This document shows positions 7,725 to 17,552 of a stretch of 64,000 bases of DNA, piece after piece; the stretch's first letter is position 1; every line of letters starts with the position of its first letter. The position numbers and the translations under genes were made by a program. Below the pieces are notes generated by a model that worked only from the letters and a program-made list of their open reading frames with translations, did not search any database and was not told where the DNA came from. The DNA is from an uncultured Collinsella sp. (lineage in GTDB: Bacteria; Actinomycetota; Coriobacteriia; Coriobacteriales; Coriobacteriaceae), in NCBI GenBank assembly GCA_900551015.1, contig URUI01000002.1:5201-69200 (forward strand), read 5' to 3'.

Positions 7725-8603
7725 ATGACTGCAGAAGATAAGGCAAAGAACGCCGGCAAGGTCGCGCTCGTCTTGGAGGGTGGCAGTTTTCGTGGGCAGT
7801 TTACCGCCGGCGTGCTCGACGTTCTCATGGAGGCCGGTGTCGAAATTCCGGCGGTGTATGGCGTCTCGGCCGGTGCGCTCAATGGCGTCAACTACAAGTC
7901 GCACCAGATCGGTCGCACCAACCGAGTCAATTTGACCTTCTGCAACGACAGCCGCTACATGGGCGCCGCGTCGTTTGCGTCCACGGGTTCCATCGTGGGT
8001 TACGACTTTATCTTCAACGACGTCCAGGACCGCCTGGATCCTTTTGATAACGAGACGTTCGACGCGAGCCCCATCGAGATGTATGCCGTTGCGACGGACA
8101 TGCTCTTTGGAACCGCCGCGTACCTGCCCGTCAAAAGCGCCGTGCTCGACCTCGATGCCGTGCGCGCCTCGACATCGTTGCCGCTGGTGACGCCACCGGT
8201 CGAGATCGACGGACACAAATACGTCGACGGCGGCGTGGCCGATTCGGTCCCCATCGAGCATGTGCTGGAGGAGGCCGGGTTCGATCGCGCGGTCGTCATT
8301 GTCACGCAGGACCGCTCGTACGAGAAAAAGCCCTACGAGTTTATGCCTGCCGCGCGTGCCCGCTATGCCGAATACCCCTACCTGCTCGAGGCTATCGAGA
8401 CGCGCCACGACCGCTACAACATCCAGCGCATGCACCTGTGGAAGTATGAGCGCGAGGGCCGTGCGTTGGTCGTCGCTCCGCAAAAGCCGGTCGAGGTCGG
8501 CCATGTCGAGCACGATCCGGCAAAGCTTTTGGACCTGTATATCCAGGGCCGTCAGGAGGCAAAGCGCCTGCTCGCGGAAATCCAAGAGTTCGTTGAGCGC
8601 TAG
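7725..8603 (+). CDS. Patatin-like phospholipase (YjjU-type)
   Basis: A 292-residue patatin-family serine hydrolase. The oxyanion hole is LEGGSFRGQF (about residues 17-26), the nucleophile elbow is YGVSAGALNG (GxSxG, about 46-50), and the catalytic Asp is in VDGGVADSVPIE (about 167). The Ser-Asp dyad is complete, so activity on phospholipids or other lipid esters is expected. No signal peptide or membrane helix is seen; family members act in the cytosol on the membrane face. ATG 7725 is preceded by AGGAGG. It is monocistronic, with the ribosomal operon promoter about 100 bp downstream. Confidence 0.88.
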   Translation: MTAEDKAKNAGKVALVLEGGSFRGQFTAGVLDVLMEAGVEIPAVYGVSAGALNGVNYKSHQIGRTNRVNLTFCNDSRYMGAASFASTGSIVGYDFIFNDVQDRLDPFDNETFDASPIEMYAVATDMLFGTAAYLPVKSAVLDLDAVRASTSLPLVTPPVEIDGHKYVDGGVADSVPIEHVLEEAGFDRAVVIVTQDRSYEKKPYEFMPAARARYAEYPYLLEAIETRHDRYNIQRMHLWKYEREGRALVVAPQKPVEVGHVEHDPAKLLDLYIQGRQEAKRLLAEIQEFVER

Positions 8604-8703
8604 CGACGGCGAACCCTCAAAAAATGACAACAGCTAAAGAGTTGGAAAAATCACGGCTCGTGGATGACATGTGCAGAAACTCTGGTCGGAGCCAAAATAC
8701 CTG

Positions 8704-8731
8704 TTGACTCGGGCGACGAGCGGGGTAATAT
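8704..8731 (+). promoter_or_regulatory. Promoter of the rplM-rpsI operon
   Basis: TTGACT (8704-8709) and TAATAT (8726-8731) are separated by 16 bp, giving a leader of about 60 nt before the rplM GTG. This is the best sigma-70-like promoter in this part of the window. Confidence 0.65.
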
Positions 8732-8797
8732 GGACGGGTTACTTGCAGAGCCCCGTGAATCTCTGTAACAACACGTACTGTACATGGAGGAGTCTAA

Positions 8798-9241
8798 GTG
8801 ATTTCGAAATCGACTCACTACGCCAAGCAGGGCGAGGTCCAGCGCAACTGGGTTCTCGTCGACGCCGATGGTGCTGTCCTGGGCCGTCTTGCCACCCAGA
8901 TCGCAATGATCCTGCGCGGTAAGAACAAGCCCCAGTTCACGCCCAACAGCGACTGCGGCGACTTCGTTGTCGTCATCAACGCCGATAAGGTCCAGCTTAC
9001 CGGCAACAAGGCCGACACGAAGACCTATTATCGCCACAGCGGCTACAACGGCGGCCTCAAGGCTGAGAGCTTCCGCCAGGCTATGGAGAAGCACCCGGAG
9101 AAGGTCATCGAGCGCGCCGTTCGCGGCATGCTGCCCAAGACCACCCTCGGCCGTGCCCAGATGACCAAGCTTAAGGTCTACGCTGGTGCCGAGCATCCGC
9201 ACGCTGCCCAGAACCCCACGAAGATTGAGCTGGAGGCTTAA
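8798..9241 (+). CDS. rplM: 50S ribosomal protein L13
   Basis: A 147-residue protein with the L13 core: [66 protein letters not shown] and the C-terminal [13 protein letters not shown]. It is an early assembly protein of the large subunit. The start is GTG with GGAGG 9 nt upstream; the length is normal. rpsI follows after 2 nt, the classic L13-S9 pair. Confidence 0.98.
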   Translation: MISKSTHYAKQGEVQRNWVLVDADGAVLGRLATQIAMILRGKNKPQFTPNSDCGDFVVVINADKVQLTGNKADTKTYYRHSGYNGGLKAESFRQAMEKHPEKVIERAVRGMLPKTTLGRAQMTKLKVYAGAEHPHAAQNPTKIELEA

Positions 9242-9243
9242 AG

Positions 9244-9639
<396 letters not shown>

Positions 9640-9669
9640 GGTTTTATCTCCTTACGAGATACAATGTAC

Positions 9670-9710
9670 AAGCGGGGCCTACCGACTGCTCGGTGGGTCC
9701 CGCTTTTCTT
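9670..9710 (+). terminator. Terminator of rplM-rpsI
   Basis: AAGCGGGGCCTACCGA pairs with TCGGTGGGTCCCGCTT (one G-T wobble) and is followed by TTCTTTT. Confidence 0.9.
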
Positions 9711-9761
9711 TTCGACTAGGGTGGGCGGCTTCGTTTTGCCCACTTGGGAAGGAGCGATCCT

Positions 9762-11099
9762 ATGCCCCAGAACATCTTCGGTACCGATGGCGTCCGTGGC
9801 GTCGCCAACGCCGACCTCTCGTGCGACCTCGCGTTTCGCCTGGGCCGCGCGGCGACCAAGTTCCTTGGCCCGGACATCTGCATCGGCCGCGACACGCGTC
9901 TTTCGGGTACCATGCTCGAGAGTGCTCTGACCGCTGGCATTATGGCAGAGGGCGGCCGTCCGCATTGCTGCGGCGTTATCCCTACGCCGGCCGTGGCGCT
10001 GCTCACCGTCCAAAACGAGCTCGACGGCGGCATCGTCATCTCCGCTTCGCACAATCCGCCGGAGTTCAACGGCATCAAGTTCTTTAGCCGCAAGGGCATG
10101 AAGCTTCCCGATGCTGTCGAGGAAGAGATCAGCGCCTGGGTCATGTCCGAGGAGGCCATGGCTGCCGACACGCTGCCGACCGGCGCCGGTGTGGGTCATA
10201 TCATCAAGATGAAAGACGCCCGCAAGGCCTATGTCGATCATGCCATCAGCACGCTCGACGGCCTTAAACTCGATGGCCTGGTTGTTGCCGTCGACTGCGG
10301 CCACGGTGCTTCCTGCCAGACCACGCCCGCCGCGCTGCAGCGCCTGGGCGCCACGGTCCATGCCATCAACACCGATTACTGCGGCACCGACATTAACGTT
10401 GAGTGCGGCTCTACGCACCTTGAGCCCCTGCGCGAGCTCGTGCTGCGAACCCACGCCGACATCGGCCTGGCCCACGACGGCGACGCCGATCGCGTGCTGT
10501 TCGTGGACAGCGAGGGCAACGAGATCGATGGCGACTACATTCTTGCCATCTGCGGCTCCGACCTGGCCGCTCGCGGCAAGCTCGCCAATTCCGAGATCGT
10601 CTCGACCGTTATGTGCAACCTGGGCTTCTCCATCGCAATGAAGGAGCAGGGCTTCGAGATGGTCCAGACCGCCGTGGGCGACCGCTATGTTCTTGAGCGC
10701 ATGCTCGCGGATGGCGCCGTCATCGGTGGCGAGCAGTCCGGCCACATCATCTTCCTGGAGCACAACACCACCGGTGACGGGCTGGTGACGGCCCTGCAGC
10801 TGCTGGCCGTGCTCAAGCGCACCGGCCGCACCCTCACCGACCTTGCCGGCATCATGAAGAAGTACCCGCAGGTACTCGTCAACGTGCATTCGGACAACAA
10901 GGCCGGCCTGGACGATTGCCAGCCCATTTGGGACGCCGTCGCTGCCGCCGAGAAGGAGCTCAACGGCCGCGGCCGCATCTTGGTGCGCCCGAGCGGTACC
11001 GAGCCGCTGGTTCGCGTTATGGCCGAGGCGGAGACGCACGAGCTCACCCAGCGCGTTGTCGACGACATCGTCGAGGTTGTCAAGCGTGAACTTCCCTAA
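9762..11099 (+). CDS. glmM: Phosphoglucosamine mutase
   Basis: A 445-residue alpha-D-phosphohexomutase that interconverts glucosamine-6-phosphate and glucosamine-1-phosphate for UDP-GlcNAc and peptidoglycan synthesis. Start ATG 9762 follows GGAAGGAGCG; the TTG at 9744 lies inside the ribosome site. Four signature loops are present: N-terminal FGTDGVRG, phosphoserine loop ISASHNPPEFNG, metal loop DGDADRVLFVD, sugar loop GGEQSGH, and phosphate loop RPSGTEPLVRVM. It lies between the ribosomal operon and two genes of sugar phosphorylation and amino-sugar metabolism (EIIA, nagB), a coherent neighbourhood. Confidence 0.97.
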   Translation: MPQNIFGTDGVRGVANADLSCDLAFRLGRAATKFLGPDICIGRDTRLSGTMLESALTAGIMAEGGRPHCCGVIPTPAVALLTVQNELDGGIVISASHNPPEFNGIKFFSRKGMKLPDAVEEEISAWVMSEEAMAADTLPTGAGVGHIIKMKDARKAYVDHAISTLDGLKLDGLVVAVDCGHGASCQTTPAALQRLGATVHAINTDYCGTDINVECGSTHLEPLRELVLRTHADIGLAHDGDADRVLFVDSEGNEIDGDYILAICGSDLAARGKLANSEIVSTVMCNLGFSIAMKEQGFEMVQTAVGDRYVLERMLADGAVIGGEQSGHIIFLEHNTTGDGLVTALQLLAVLKRTGRTLTDLAGIMKKYPQVLVNVHSDNKAGLDDCQPIWDAVAAAEKELNGRGRILVRPSGTEPLVRVMAEAETHELTQRVVDDIVEVVKRELP

Positions 11100-11170
11100 T
11101 GGTCAAAAACGGGTGCCAAGTGGTAAACTGTTAAAGCAATTTTGATTGATTGGTATGTCCGAGGGGGAGC

Positions 11171-11668
11171 ATGTTCACTAAAGTCCTAAGGTCTTTTGGT
11201 ATGCGTGGTCGAGTCCTTACGCTGGATGCTCCCATCTCGGGCGACGTCATTCCGCTCTCCGAGGTAAACGATCAGACGTTTGCCACCGGCCTTTTGGGCC
11301 AGGGCGTTGCCATTCAGCCTACGGGTACGCGTGTGATTGCGCCGGCAGACGCCAAGGTCGAGGCCATTTTTCCCACGGGTCACGCCGTCGCGCTCAACAC
11401 GGTCGATGGCTTGGACGTGCTCATCCACGTTGGTTTGGACACTGTTCAGCTCGAGGGCAAGCACTTTACTGTACATGCGCAAGTGGGTGACATCGTCCAT
11501 AAGGGCGATGTGCTCATCGAGTTCGATCGCGAGGCAATTGCTGCCGAGGGTTACGATGTGACGGTTCCCATCTTGGTGTGCAACTCCGTTGAGTTCTCGA
11601 GCATCAAAGGCTCCGTTGGCGAGCATGTCGAGGAGATGGACCAGCTCATCGTCGCGCGTGAGCGCTAG
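11171..11668 (+). CDS. crr: PTS glucose-type EIIA domain protein
   Basis: A 165-residue free-standing EIIA of the glucose family. It has the fold signature APISGDVIPL, ATGLLGQGVAI, and the phosphorylated histidine in LIHVGLDTVQLEG; the second active-site His is in GHAVAL. It relays phosphate from HPr to EIIB domains. ATG 11171 has GAGGGGGAG directly upstream; a GTG/ATG further upstream has no ribosome site. No EIIB/C gene is adjacent, so it must act in trans. The EIIBC protein at 28543 lacks EIIA and is a natural client. Confidence 0.9.
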   Translation: MFTKVLRSFGMRGRVLTLDAPISGDVIPLSEVNDQTFATGLLGQGVAIQPTGTRVIAPADAKVEAIFPTGHAVALNTVDGLDVLIHVGLDTVQLEGKHFTVHAQVGDIVHKGDVLIEFDREAIAAEGYDVTVPILVCNSVEFSSIKGSVGEHVEEMDQLIVARER

Positions 11669-11708
11669 TCGCTCCGCTTTGCCTTTAGCCTACAATTCAA
11701 ACACGTTT

Positions 11709-11742
11709 ACGGAGGGCGCCCTTGAAACAGGGCGCCCTCCGT
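11709..11742. terminator. Perfect GC-rich hairpin between EIIA and nagB
   Basis: A 14-bp perfect stem ACGGAGGGCGCCCT / AGGGCGCCCTCCGT with a 6-nt loop lies 40 nt after the EIIA stop. It lacks a T-run, so it may be a terminator of unusual form or an RNA stability element. Confidence 0.6.
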
Positions 11743-11940
11743 GGCAAGATGGGATTTGTCCGAAGCTAAACAGCTTTGGGTCACCGTGGACGGGCAGGGG
11801 CCTCGACGCGGGTAGACACGAGACGCATACATTACGCGACCTCGCCCTGGTGGCCGCACACGTTGGTTGCGGCCGACGCGGGCCGCGGGCAAGTGCTTGT
11901 AAGGGGAGCCTTGCCTCTCTTGTACGAGAAAGGACGCGTA
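11743..11940 (+). other. Possible structured leader of nagB
   Basis: About 200 nt without a gene. Several stems can be drawn: AAGCT-AAAC-AGCTT, GGCCGCA with TGCGGCC around 11860-11882, and GGCAAG with CTTGCC just before the ribosome site. No known riboswitch (including glmS) is recognised. A regulatory leader is inference only. Confidence 0.35.
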
Positions 11941-12669
11941 ATGAAGATCATTAAAGCTAAAGACTACGAGGATATGAGCCGCAAGGCCGCCAATATCATC
12001 TCGGCCCAGGTTATTCTCAAGCCCGATTGCGTGCTGGGTCTTGCCACCGGCTCCACTCCGATTGGCGCCTACAAGCAGCTCGCCGCTTGGTACAAGAAGG
12101 GTGACGTCGACTTTGCCGAGGTCAGCACCTACAACCTCGACGAGTATCGTGGCCTTTCGCACGACGATCCCCAGAGCTACCACTACTTTATGCGTGAGAA
12201 CTTCTTCGATCACATTAACATCGACCTGAACAACACGCATGTGCCCGATGGCTCCAATCCCGACGCTGCCGCTGCCTGCTCCGAGTATGACAAGATCGTC
12301 GCTGCTGCCGGTTACCCTGATCTGCAGCTGCTCGGCATCGGTAACAACGGTCACATTGGCTTCAACGAGCCCGATGATCACTTCTCCAAGGGTACGCACT
12401 GTGTCGACCTTACCGAGAGCACTATTCAGGCCAACAGCCGCCTGTTTGACAGCATCGACGACGTGCCTCGTCAGGCCTACACCATGGGCACTCAGACCAT
12501 CATGTATGCCCGCATGATCCTGGTTGTCGCCAATGGCGAGGCCAAGGCCCAAGCCGTGCATGACATGTGCTTTGGTCCGGTTACCCCCGAGTGCCCTGCC
12601 TCGATCCTGCAGCTGCACACCAACTGCGTTGTCGTTGCCGACGAGGCCGCCCTTTCGCTCTGCGAGTAG
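11941..12669 (+). CDS. nagB: Glucosamine-6-phosphate deaminase
   Basis: A 242-residue NagB that converts glucosamine-6-phosphate to fructose-6-phosphate and ammonia. ATG 11941 is chosen (GAAAGGA upstream, MKIIKAKDYEDMS is the family start); the longer open frame upstream is leader sequence. Motifs are LGLATGSTPIGAY (phosphate loop), STYNLDEYRGL with the catalytic Asp, GIGNNGHIGFNEP with catalytic His, and a truncated C-terminus like the short Gram-positive enzymes. It opposes GlmM/GlmS flux, so its regulation relative to glmM matters for cell-wall precursor supply. Confidence 0.96.
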   Translation: MKIIKAKDYEDMSRKAANIISAQVILKPDCVLGLATGSTPIGAYKQLAAWYKKGDVDFAEVSTYNLDEYRGLSHDDPQSYHYFMRENFFDHINIDLNNTHVPDGSNPDAAAACSEYDKIVAAAGYPDLQLLGIGNNGHIGFNEPDDHFSKGTHCVDLTESTIQANSRLFDSIDDVPRQAYTMGTQTIMYARMILVVANGEAKAQAVHDMCFGPVTPECPASILQLHTNCVVVADEAALSLCE

Positions 12670-12700
12670 CGAAAGCCTATCACCTCGACATAGCTTTGCC

Positions 12701-12730
12701 GAAGGCCTCCGCTTTGCGGGGGCCTTTTTT
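12701..12730 (+). terminator. nagB terminator
   Basis: GGCCTCCGC-TTT-GCGGGGGCC is followed by TTTTTT. Confidence 0.93.
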
Positions 12731-13113
12731 CTGAGTGCACGCCGTGTGCTTGACGAAAACCTTGCCGCGAACTTGACGGGTGCGTCTGGTGCAGCATGAT
12801 TCATTCCATAACAGATACTATGCATAAATGCTATGAAAAGGTCGCAGACGGTAGCTGGCGCTAGGTGAGTTGCGCAACACAATTGAACAGCGCTCATTTA
12901 AGGTAAACTGCCAAAGGATGGGACAAGCTGGCAAGCGCATTGACCTGCGCAAAGACTGATTGGTTGGGGGATAAGTTTCAATCGGACCACGCTGAACAAA
13001 AACTTGCCATTTGCGTACCAGCAAACATCCTAAACCGTAGCATCGCTCTATTCATCTAGCGATACATATGGTCTAGCGTTACGGTGTCCATGTGGTCGAG
13101 TTGAGGAGCGGGC
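12731..13113 (+). other. Upstream region of the large regulator
   Basis: About 380 bp with no supported gene. A weak promoter candidate is TTGAAC 12883-12888 with TAAACT 12904-12909 (15-bp spacer). Closer to the gene are two direct repeats, TCTAGCGATAC (13055) and TCTAGCGTTAC (13072), plus an ATCGCT/AGCGAT inverted repeat. Direct repeats are what SARP-type winged helices usually bind, so autoregulation is possible. Confidence 0.4.
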
Positions 13114-16113
13114 ATGGTTAACGATTTGGGCAATACGGACGACCTCGAGCTTATGCCGCTGGGCAGTAGCTATATGGTGCGGCGCGATCGCTTGATGAAC
13201 GAACTTATCGCCAAGGGCCGAAAGGCCGGCATCGTAGTCCTCTACGCGCCTGATGGCTTTGGGAAAACCTCGGTGCTGCTGCAGTATGCCCAAGAGGTTA
13301 AAAGCGATCCGACGCGAGGTCCTGTGCGGATCATCGAGGCAGACCGCGCCATTGGGCGCGAGGTGTTTATGCAGCTCGAGGTCGTTACCGAAGAGCTTAA
13401 GGACAAGCCGCACTCCCTGATTGCAATCGATAACGTGCCTAACCTCAGCCAGAGCGAGACCGAGGAGCTGATCGACCGAATCCGAACCCTGCGTGCTATG
13501 GGGGTTGGGGTCTTTATGAGCTGCCGTCCTTCGAATCGCCAGCTGATTCACGGACTGGGCGATTCGATTAAAGTCAACGCGCAGATGCTCAAGGTGCATG
13601 CCTATGAGTATTCGGCGTGGGCATCGGCGTTTTCGATCAGCACGTCGCTCGACTTCTATCAGCTTACGCAGGGCGTGCCCGAGCTCGTCTCGGCTATGCA
13701 GTCGGGACTATACGGGCAGGGAGACGTTGCCCAGATGCTCGAAAACGAGATCGTCAATATCTACGGTGCGGCACTTGTTGATCTGGCGTCGCTCGAGAAC
13801 AACGCCCTGTTTAGTGTGGCATGCTTGATGGTCTTAATGGGTGAGGGCAATATTTCGGAGCTCGAGGCTTGCGGTGTTAGGCTTTCGGCGATTGACCAGT
13901 CCTATCTTGTCCGCGATTATCCCATTTTTGGCGTTGATCCGGCAGACCGGCGCTTTACCTGCTTGGGTACCGAGGACAACGCACGCCTGCGATTGCGCAA
14001 GCTGGTCGCCGAAATTCGCCCCGAACTCGTTGTGCGGGCGGCGCGTATATTGATTAAAGCGGGGCGCTGCGATACCGCGATGGACCTCGCCGACGCATTT
14101 TTGGACCGCAGTGCGGTGTTGGAGCTTGCCGGGCAGTATGGGGTCGATCTGGCCCTGACGGGGCATGGAGGGGATGTCTGCCGCGCGGCGCTGGGAAAGA
14201 CCGAGGCAGATGACCGGGCCTCGGAGCCGACGCCTGACGAGGCGCTCGGCATCTATCTGGCGGCGGTGAGCGTCTCCAATACAAAGCTTGCGCGGTATAT
14301 GGCCTCAATTATCGAGCGTGCGGGCGAACAAGCGATTTCCGAGCTCAATCCCGTGTCGTGGAAGGTGGCGCACGCGTTTACGGCCGCCTGTTATGGAGAT
14401 AGTGGTCTGGGGCTTCCGGCAAGCCATACGGCGTTGGAAAGCGAGGCGTCTTGTGCCGCACTCGACATGCTGTCCGCACATGTCGAGATAAAGCATGGAC
14501 TGACCGAGCGGGCGAAGGGTGGCGAGATCCTCGCGGGGCTCAAAACGGATAAAGCCTACGATTGTGAGCTCGATATCGCGGGGACGTTTGTGCGCGCGGA
14601 CCGCATGTTGACGGAGCTATTTGATGGGTCGTATGCGGGGACTGACGAGCGTGATGACGAGATGGCTCTGACGCTCGAGGCACTCGAAGCGCGTGGAATC
14701 CGAGCGCTCGCCATCTGGGTGCGCATGGTGTTATCGGCGCGGCGCCTGTTTGCCGGCATGCCGGTGACCGACGAGCAGGCATTCAATGAGCTCGACCGTT
14801 TTGCCGTGCGTGTGCGTGACAATCAAGTCCAGTTGTTTGGCTTGATACTAGAAGGCTGGCAGTCGTTGGCTGAGGGGCGTCCGGTCAATGCCAAATTCCG
14901 TGCGGTGCAGGTGCTTAGGCTTGCCGAGGAATCGATTGGATACATACGCGACAACGCGCTGCTGCTAGAGCGCGCGGCGTACTTACGCAATACATCGATG
15001 GTATCGGTGCGCGAAGAGGCAGAGCTGCTCGATTTGAGTCGGACGCAGGTCGGTGGTGCCGAGGCTTGGATGGTGGCGCTGCATTTGGCCTCCGCGGGCC
15101 GCGATAGCGACCTTGCAGCCTGGATGTCCATGAACCGCCCGGGGATTATGGATCCGTCGTATCGGCTGTTTGCGCGTCTTGCGATGCATTGTCTGGGTGA
15201 GCCGGCTGCTAGAATTCGAAAGAAGCTCCCGGTGCGCGAGCTGTCGCGGTATTCGCTGCGTGACGACTTTGAGGGCGAAGGCGAGCGTCTGTTCCAGGCC
15301 GGCGATGCCGAGGGTGTTGATGTGATTGGCCATATCGAGATCCGCATGTTTGGGGCGTTTCGCGCCGAGCGCGACGGGTTTCCCATCACGGATAAGATGT
15401 GGCGCCGCAAGAAAGCGGCGACGCTTGCCGAGCGACTTGCGCTGGGCATGGATACACTGGTCGACCGCGAGACGCTGGCTATGGAGCTGTGGCCCCATGC
15501 CGAGTTCAATAGCGCTCGTAACAATCTGTACTCGACGATATCGCGCCTGCGTTCGGCCTTGGGGCCGACACCGGACGGCAAGTCGTGTGTGCTGATCCAA
15601 AACGAGTGCATTGGGCTTAACGGCGATTACGTCAAGACTGACGTGCGGTTGTTTGATCAGATAAGCCGCGAAGTTTTGGGAAATCGCACGGGTGCGCGCG
15701 GACCCCATCTGGTCGAGCTGTGCCTTAAGATCGAGCAGCTCTACGCCGGCCCGTTGTATGTTCCCAATGGCTGTAATCCAACCTACTTTTTGCGTATGCG
15801 GCGCATTATGGAATCGAAGTATATCGACTGCATGATTCGGGGCGCGAATGCCGCCCTAGAAGAAAACGACCTGCAGTCGGCGGTATGGCTGGTGGAGTCG
15901 GGGCTGCGGCAAGAGACGGCGCGCGAGGACATGGTGCGTTGCGCTATGCGCGTCTACGGTGCGGCGGGGAGACGACGCGATATCGTCGAGCTGTACAGTG
16001 GACATATGCATCACCTGAGGGAGCAGGTCAATGGCGTGCCCGAGCCCGAGACGCGGCGTCTGTACGAGCGCTTGGTAGAGGGCAGGCTTAACCGCGTGCT
16101 CGTCGAGCGATAA
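13114..16113 (+). CDS. Large ATPase/SARP-type transcriptional activator with BTAD domain
   Basis: A 999-residue regulator. Residues about 25-250 hold a STAND-type NTPase with P-loop APDGFGKTS and Walker-B-like SLIAIDNVP. Residues 300-700 are helical and TPR-like. From about 738 there is an OmpR-type winged helix (IEIRMFGAFRAERDGFPI ... LAMELWPHAEFNSARNNLY), and residues 830-990 form a bacterial transcriptional activation (BTAD) repeat domain. The DNA-binding domain is therefore at the C-terminal side rather than N-terminal as in classical SARPs, resembling MalT-like architecture with the LuxR head replaced. ATG 13114 has GAGGAGCGG upstream. No adjacent target operon is obvious. Regulators of this make-up often respond to nutrients or surface signals; the signal here is unknown. 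Confidence 0.85.
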   Translation: MVNDLGNTDDLELMPLGSSYMVRRDRLMNELIAKGRKAGIVVLYAPDGFGKTSVLLQYAQEVKSDPTRGPVRIIEADRAIGREVFMQLEVVTEELKDKPHSLIAIDNVPNLSQSETEELIDRIRTLRAMGVGVFMSCRPSNRQLIHGLGDSIKVNAQMLKVHAYEYSAWASAFSISTSLDFYQLTQGVPELVSAMQSGLYGQGDVAQMLENEIVNIYGAALVDLASLENNALFSVACLMVLMGEGNISELEACGVRLSAIDQSYLVRDYPIFGVDPADRRFTCLGTEDNARLRLRKLVAEIRPELVVRAARILIKAGRCDTAMDLADAFLDRSAVLELAGQYGVDLALTGHGGDVCRAALGKTEADDRASEPTPDEALGIYLAAVSVSNTKLARYMASIIERAGEQAISELNPVSWKVAHAFTAACYGDSGLGLPASHTALESEASCAALDMLSAHVEIKHGLTERAKGGEILAGLKTDKAYDCELDIAGTFVRADRMLTELFDGSYAGTDERDDEMALTLEALEARGIRALAIWVRMVLSARRLFAGMPVTDEQAFNELDRFAVRVRDNQVQLFGLILEGWQSLAEGRPVNAKFRAVQVLRLAEESIGYIRDNALLLERAAYLRNTSMVSVREEAELLDLSRTQVGGAEAWMVALHLASAGRDSDLAAWMSMNRPGIMDPSYRLFARLAMHCLGEPAARIRKKLPVRELSRYSLRDDFEGEGERLFQAGDAEGVDVIGHIEIRMFGAFRAERDGFPITDKMWRRKKAATLAERLALGMDTLVDRETLAMELWPHAEFNSARNNLYSTISRLRSALGPTPDGKSCVLIQNECIGLNGDYVKTDVRLFDQISREVLGNRTGARGPHLVELCLKIEQLYAGPLYVPNGCNPTYFLRMRRIMESKYIDCMIRGANAALEENDLQSAVWLVESGLRQETAREDMVRCAMRVYGAAGRRRDIVELYSGHMHHLREQVNGVPEPETRRLYERLVEGRLNRVLVER

Positions 16114-16182
16114 AAAATGAGCGCCCGAAGTACTTGGGCACCCGTAAGCTTGCTATGTGTTGGCTCGCCTGATCATTGGCTC

Positions 16183-16482
16183 TTAGACGAGCTTAATCTT
16201 CTCGATGTCCTTGCGCGAGGACTCGCGATACAGCGAGAACTTGCGGCCGATGACCTGGACGACCTCGGCGTGGCAGCGATCGGCGAGATCTTCGGCGGCC
16301 TCGCGGGCAGAAAGGCTGGAACCATCGAGTACGGAGCACTTAACGAGCTCGTGCTTCTCCAGGTAGGCGACCGTCTGCTCGACGGTGCCCTCGTTGATGT
16401 CGGACTTGCCGATGATGATGGCGGGGTTGAGGTGATGGGCCATGCTGCGAAGCTGCTTGACCTGGGCTCCTGTCAGTGCCAT
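16183..16482 (-). CDS. yhbY: YhbY-type CRM-domain RNA-binding protein
   Basis: A 99-residue CRM-domain protein: LTGAQVKQLRSMAHHLNP, the IGK motif in AIIIGKSDINEGTVEQ, LEKHELVKCSVLD and the C-terminal RKFSLYRE. YhbY associates with pre-50S particles and binds rRNA. Length and motifs are normal. It is a single gene, convergent with the large regulator. Confidence 0.92.
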   Translation of the reverse strand: MALTGAQVKQLRSMAHHLNPAIIIGKSDINEGTVEQTVAYLEKHELVKCSVLDGSSLSAREAAEDLADRCHAEVVQVIGRKFSLYRESSRKDIEKIKLV

Positions 16483-16664
16483 GGGTTCTCGCTTTCTATG
16501 TTATGGGGCGCCCCGCGATGGGGCCTTAATCTACGTGAGCTGTCCCACGATAGCGCAGGAACGGCGCGGTGTGGGGCGTGTTTGCCCAGTTCAAAAAGAA
16601 TGCGGATGCCGAGCGGGAGAACGGCGCGGGTTACAGGCGGACGTGTACGACGGCCGAAAGCGGT

Positions 16665-17552
16665 CTATGGACGGCTCGAAGAGACCGGCTCCCATGCAAT
16701 AAACGCCCAACGGACCTTGCGGATATGGTCGAGCATATAGCGTCCCTGCGGCACTCCTTTGGACCCCGGCTCGCCAGCACGGGGATTCTCAATCATATGC
16801 TGAGCGACGTAGTCGCGCAGACGGTCGATCTTATCCTCGTTACCGTGCTCGAGCATGCGGGAGAAGTCCGCCACGCCCGCCTCAAGGCTATCGAAAGTAT
16901 CGCGACGGGGCGATTCGAAGTATGTAACCTGCGGCAGCGCCCCCATCTGAATGAGGATATTAAAGGCATACACAAAGCCATTACTGCAGGTAACCGAGGC
17001 ACCGATGGCGTTCATCAGGTGCAGGTCATAGCGCGGGCTGGAGTTGGCGACCATCGTGACAGCACAACGCCGACGAGCCGTTCGATCAAGCTTGGCAAGC
17101 GCGCCTTTTAGGTTGGTCGTGGTGACAGAACGACTGGCAAAGGCAACATCTACCGCTTTCGCGACCGGTCCAACCAAATCCCAGTCATCATCCCAAGCAA
17201 GTTCAAGCGGTGTAATGCGATCCTCGAGTCCATAGTACTCAATGCCAGCATCAAGCGTGCCCAACATAGCAGGGGAAAAGTCAGCAGCAATCATAGGATG
17301 CCCAGCCTGAGCAAGCGGAATGGCAATCGACCCAGCCCCACACCCCATATCAAGCACCGACTCGCCAGGCTTTAACGCCAACAGCTTTATAAAATCCCGG
17401 GCATACGGAGCAGTCTCAAGCGGCCGAAAATGCCGAGCCCGCTTATCCCACTCAAAAGAATCATCAGCCCGCCGCCGACCAGCCTGCAGGCGCATCCATT
17501 CGCCATTCCAATCAGCAGAAAGAAGCTCAGAGCGAATCAAATCATCAGCCAC
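16665..17552 (-). CDS. Class I SAM-dependent methyltransferase
   Basis: A 295-residue protein with SAM-binding motif I VLDMGCGAGSIAIPLA (about residues 66-81), the acidic residue after strand 2 in MIAADFSPAML, and motif IV-like DVAFASRSV. An N-terminal helical cap and long C-terminal helices give it the shape of small-molecule methyltransferases. The substrate is not identifiable. It is transcribed alone, downstream of an inverted-repeat element that separates it from UPF0210. Confidence 0.85.
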   Translation of the reverse strand: MADDLIRSELLSADWNGEWMRLQAGRRRADDSFEWDKRARHFRPLETAPYARDFIKLLALKPGESVLDMGCGAGSIAIPLAQAGHPMIAADFSPAMLGTLDAGIEYYGLEDRITPLELAWDDDWDLVGPVAKAVDVAFASRSVTTTNLKGALAKLDRTARRRCAVTMVANSSPRYDLHLMNAIGASVTCSNGFVYAFNILIQMGALPQVTYFESPRRDTFDSLEAGVADFSRMLEHGNEDKIDRLRDYVAQHMIENPRAGEPGSKGVPQGRYMLDHIRKVRWAFIAWEPVSSSRP

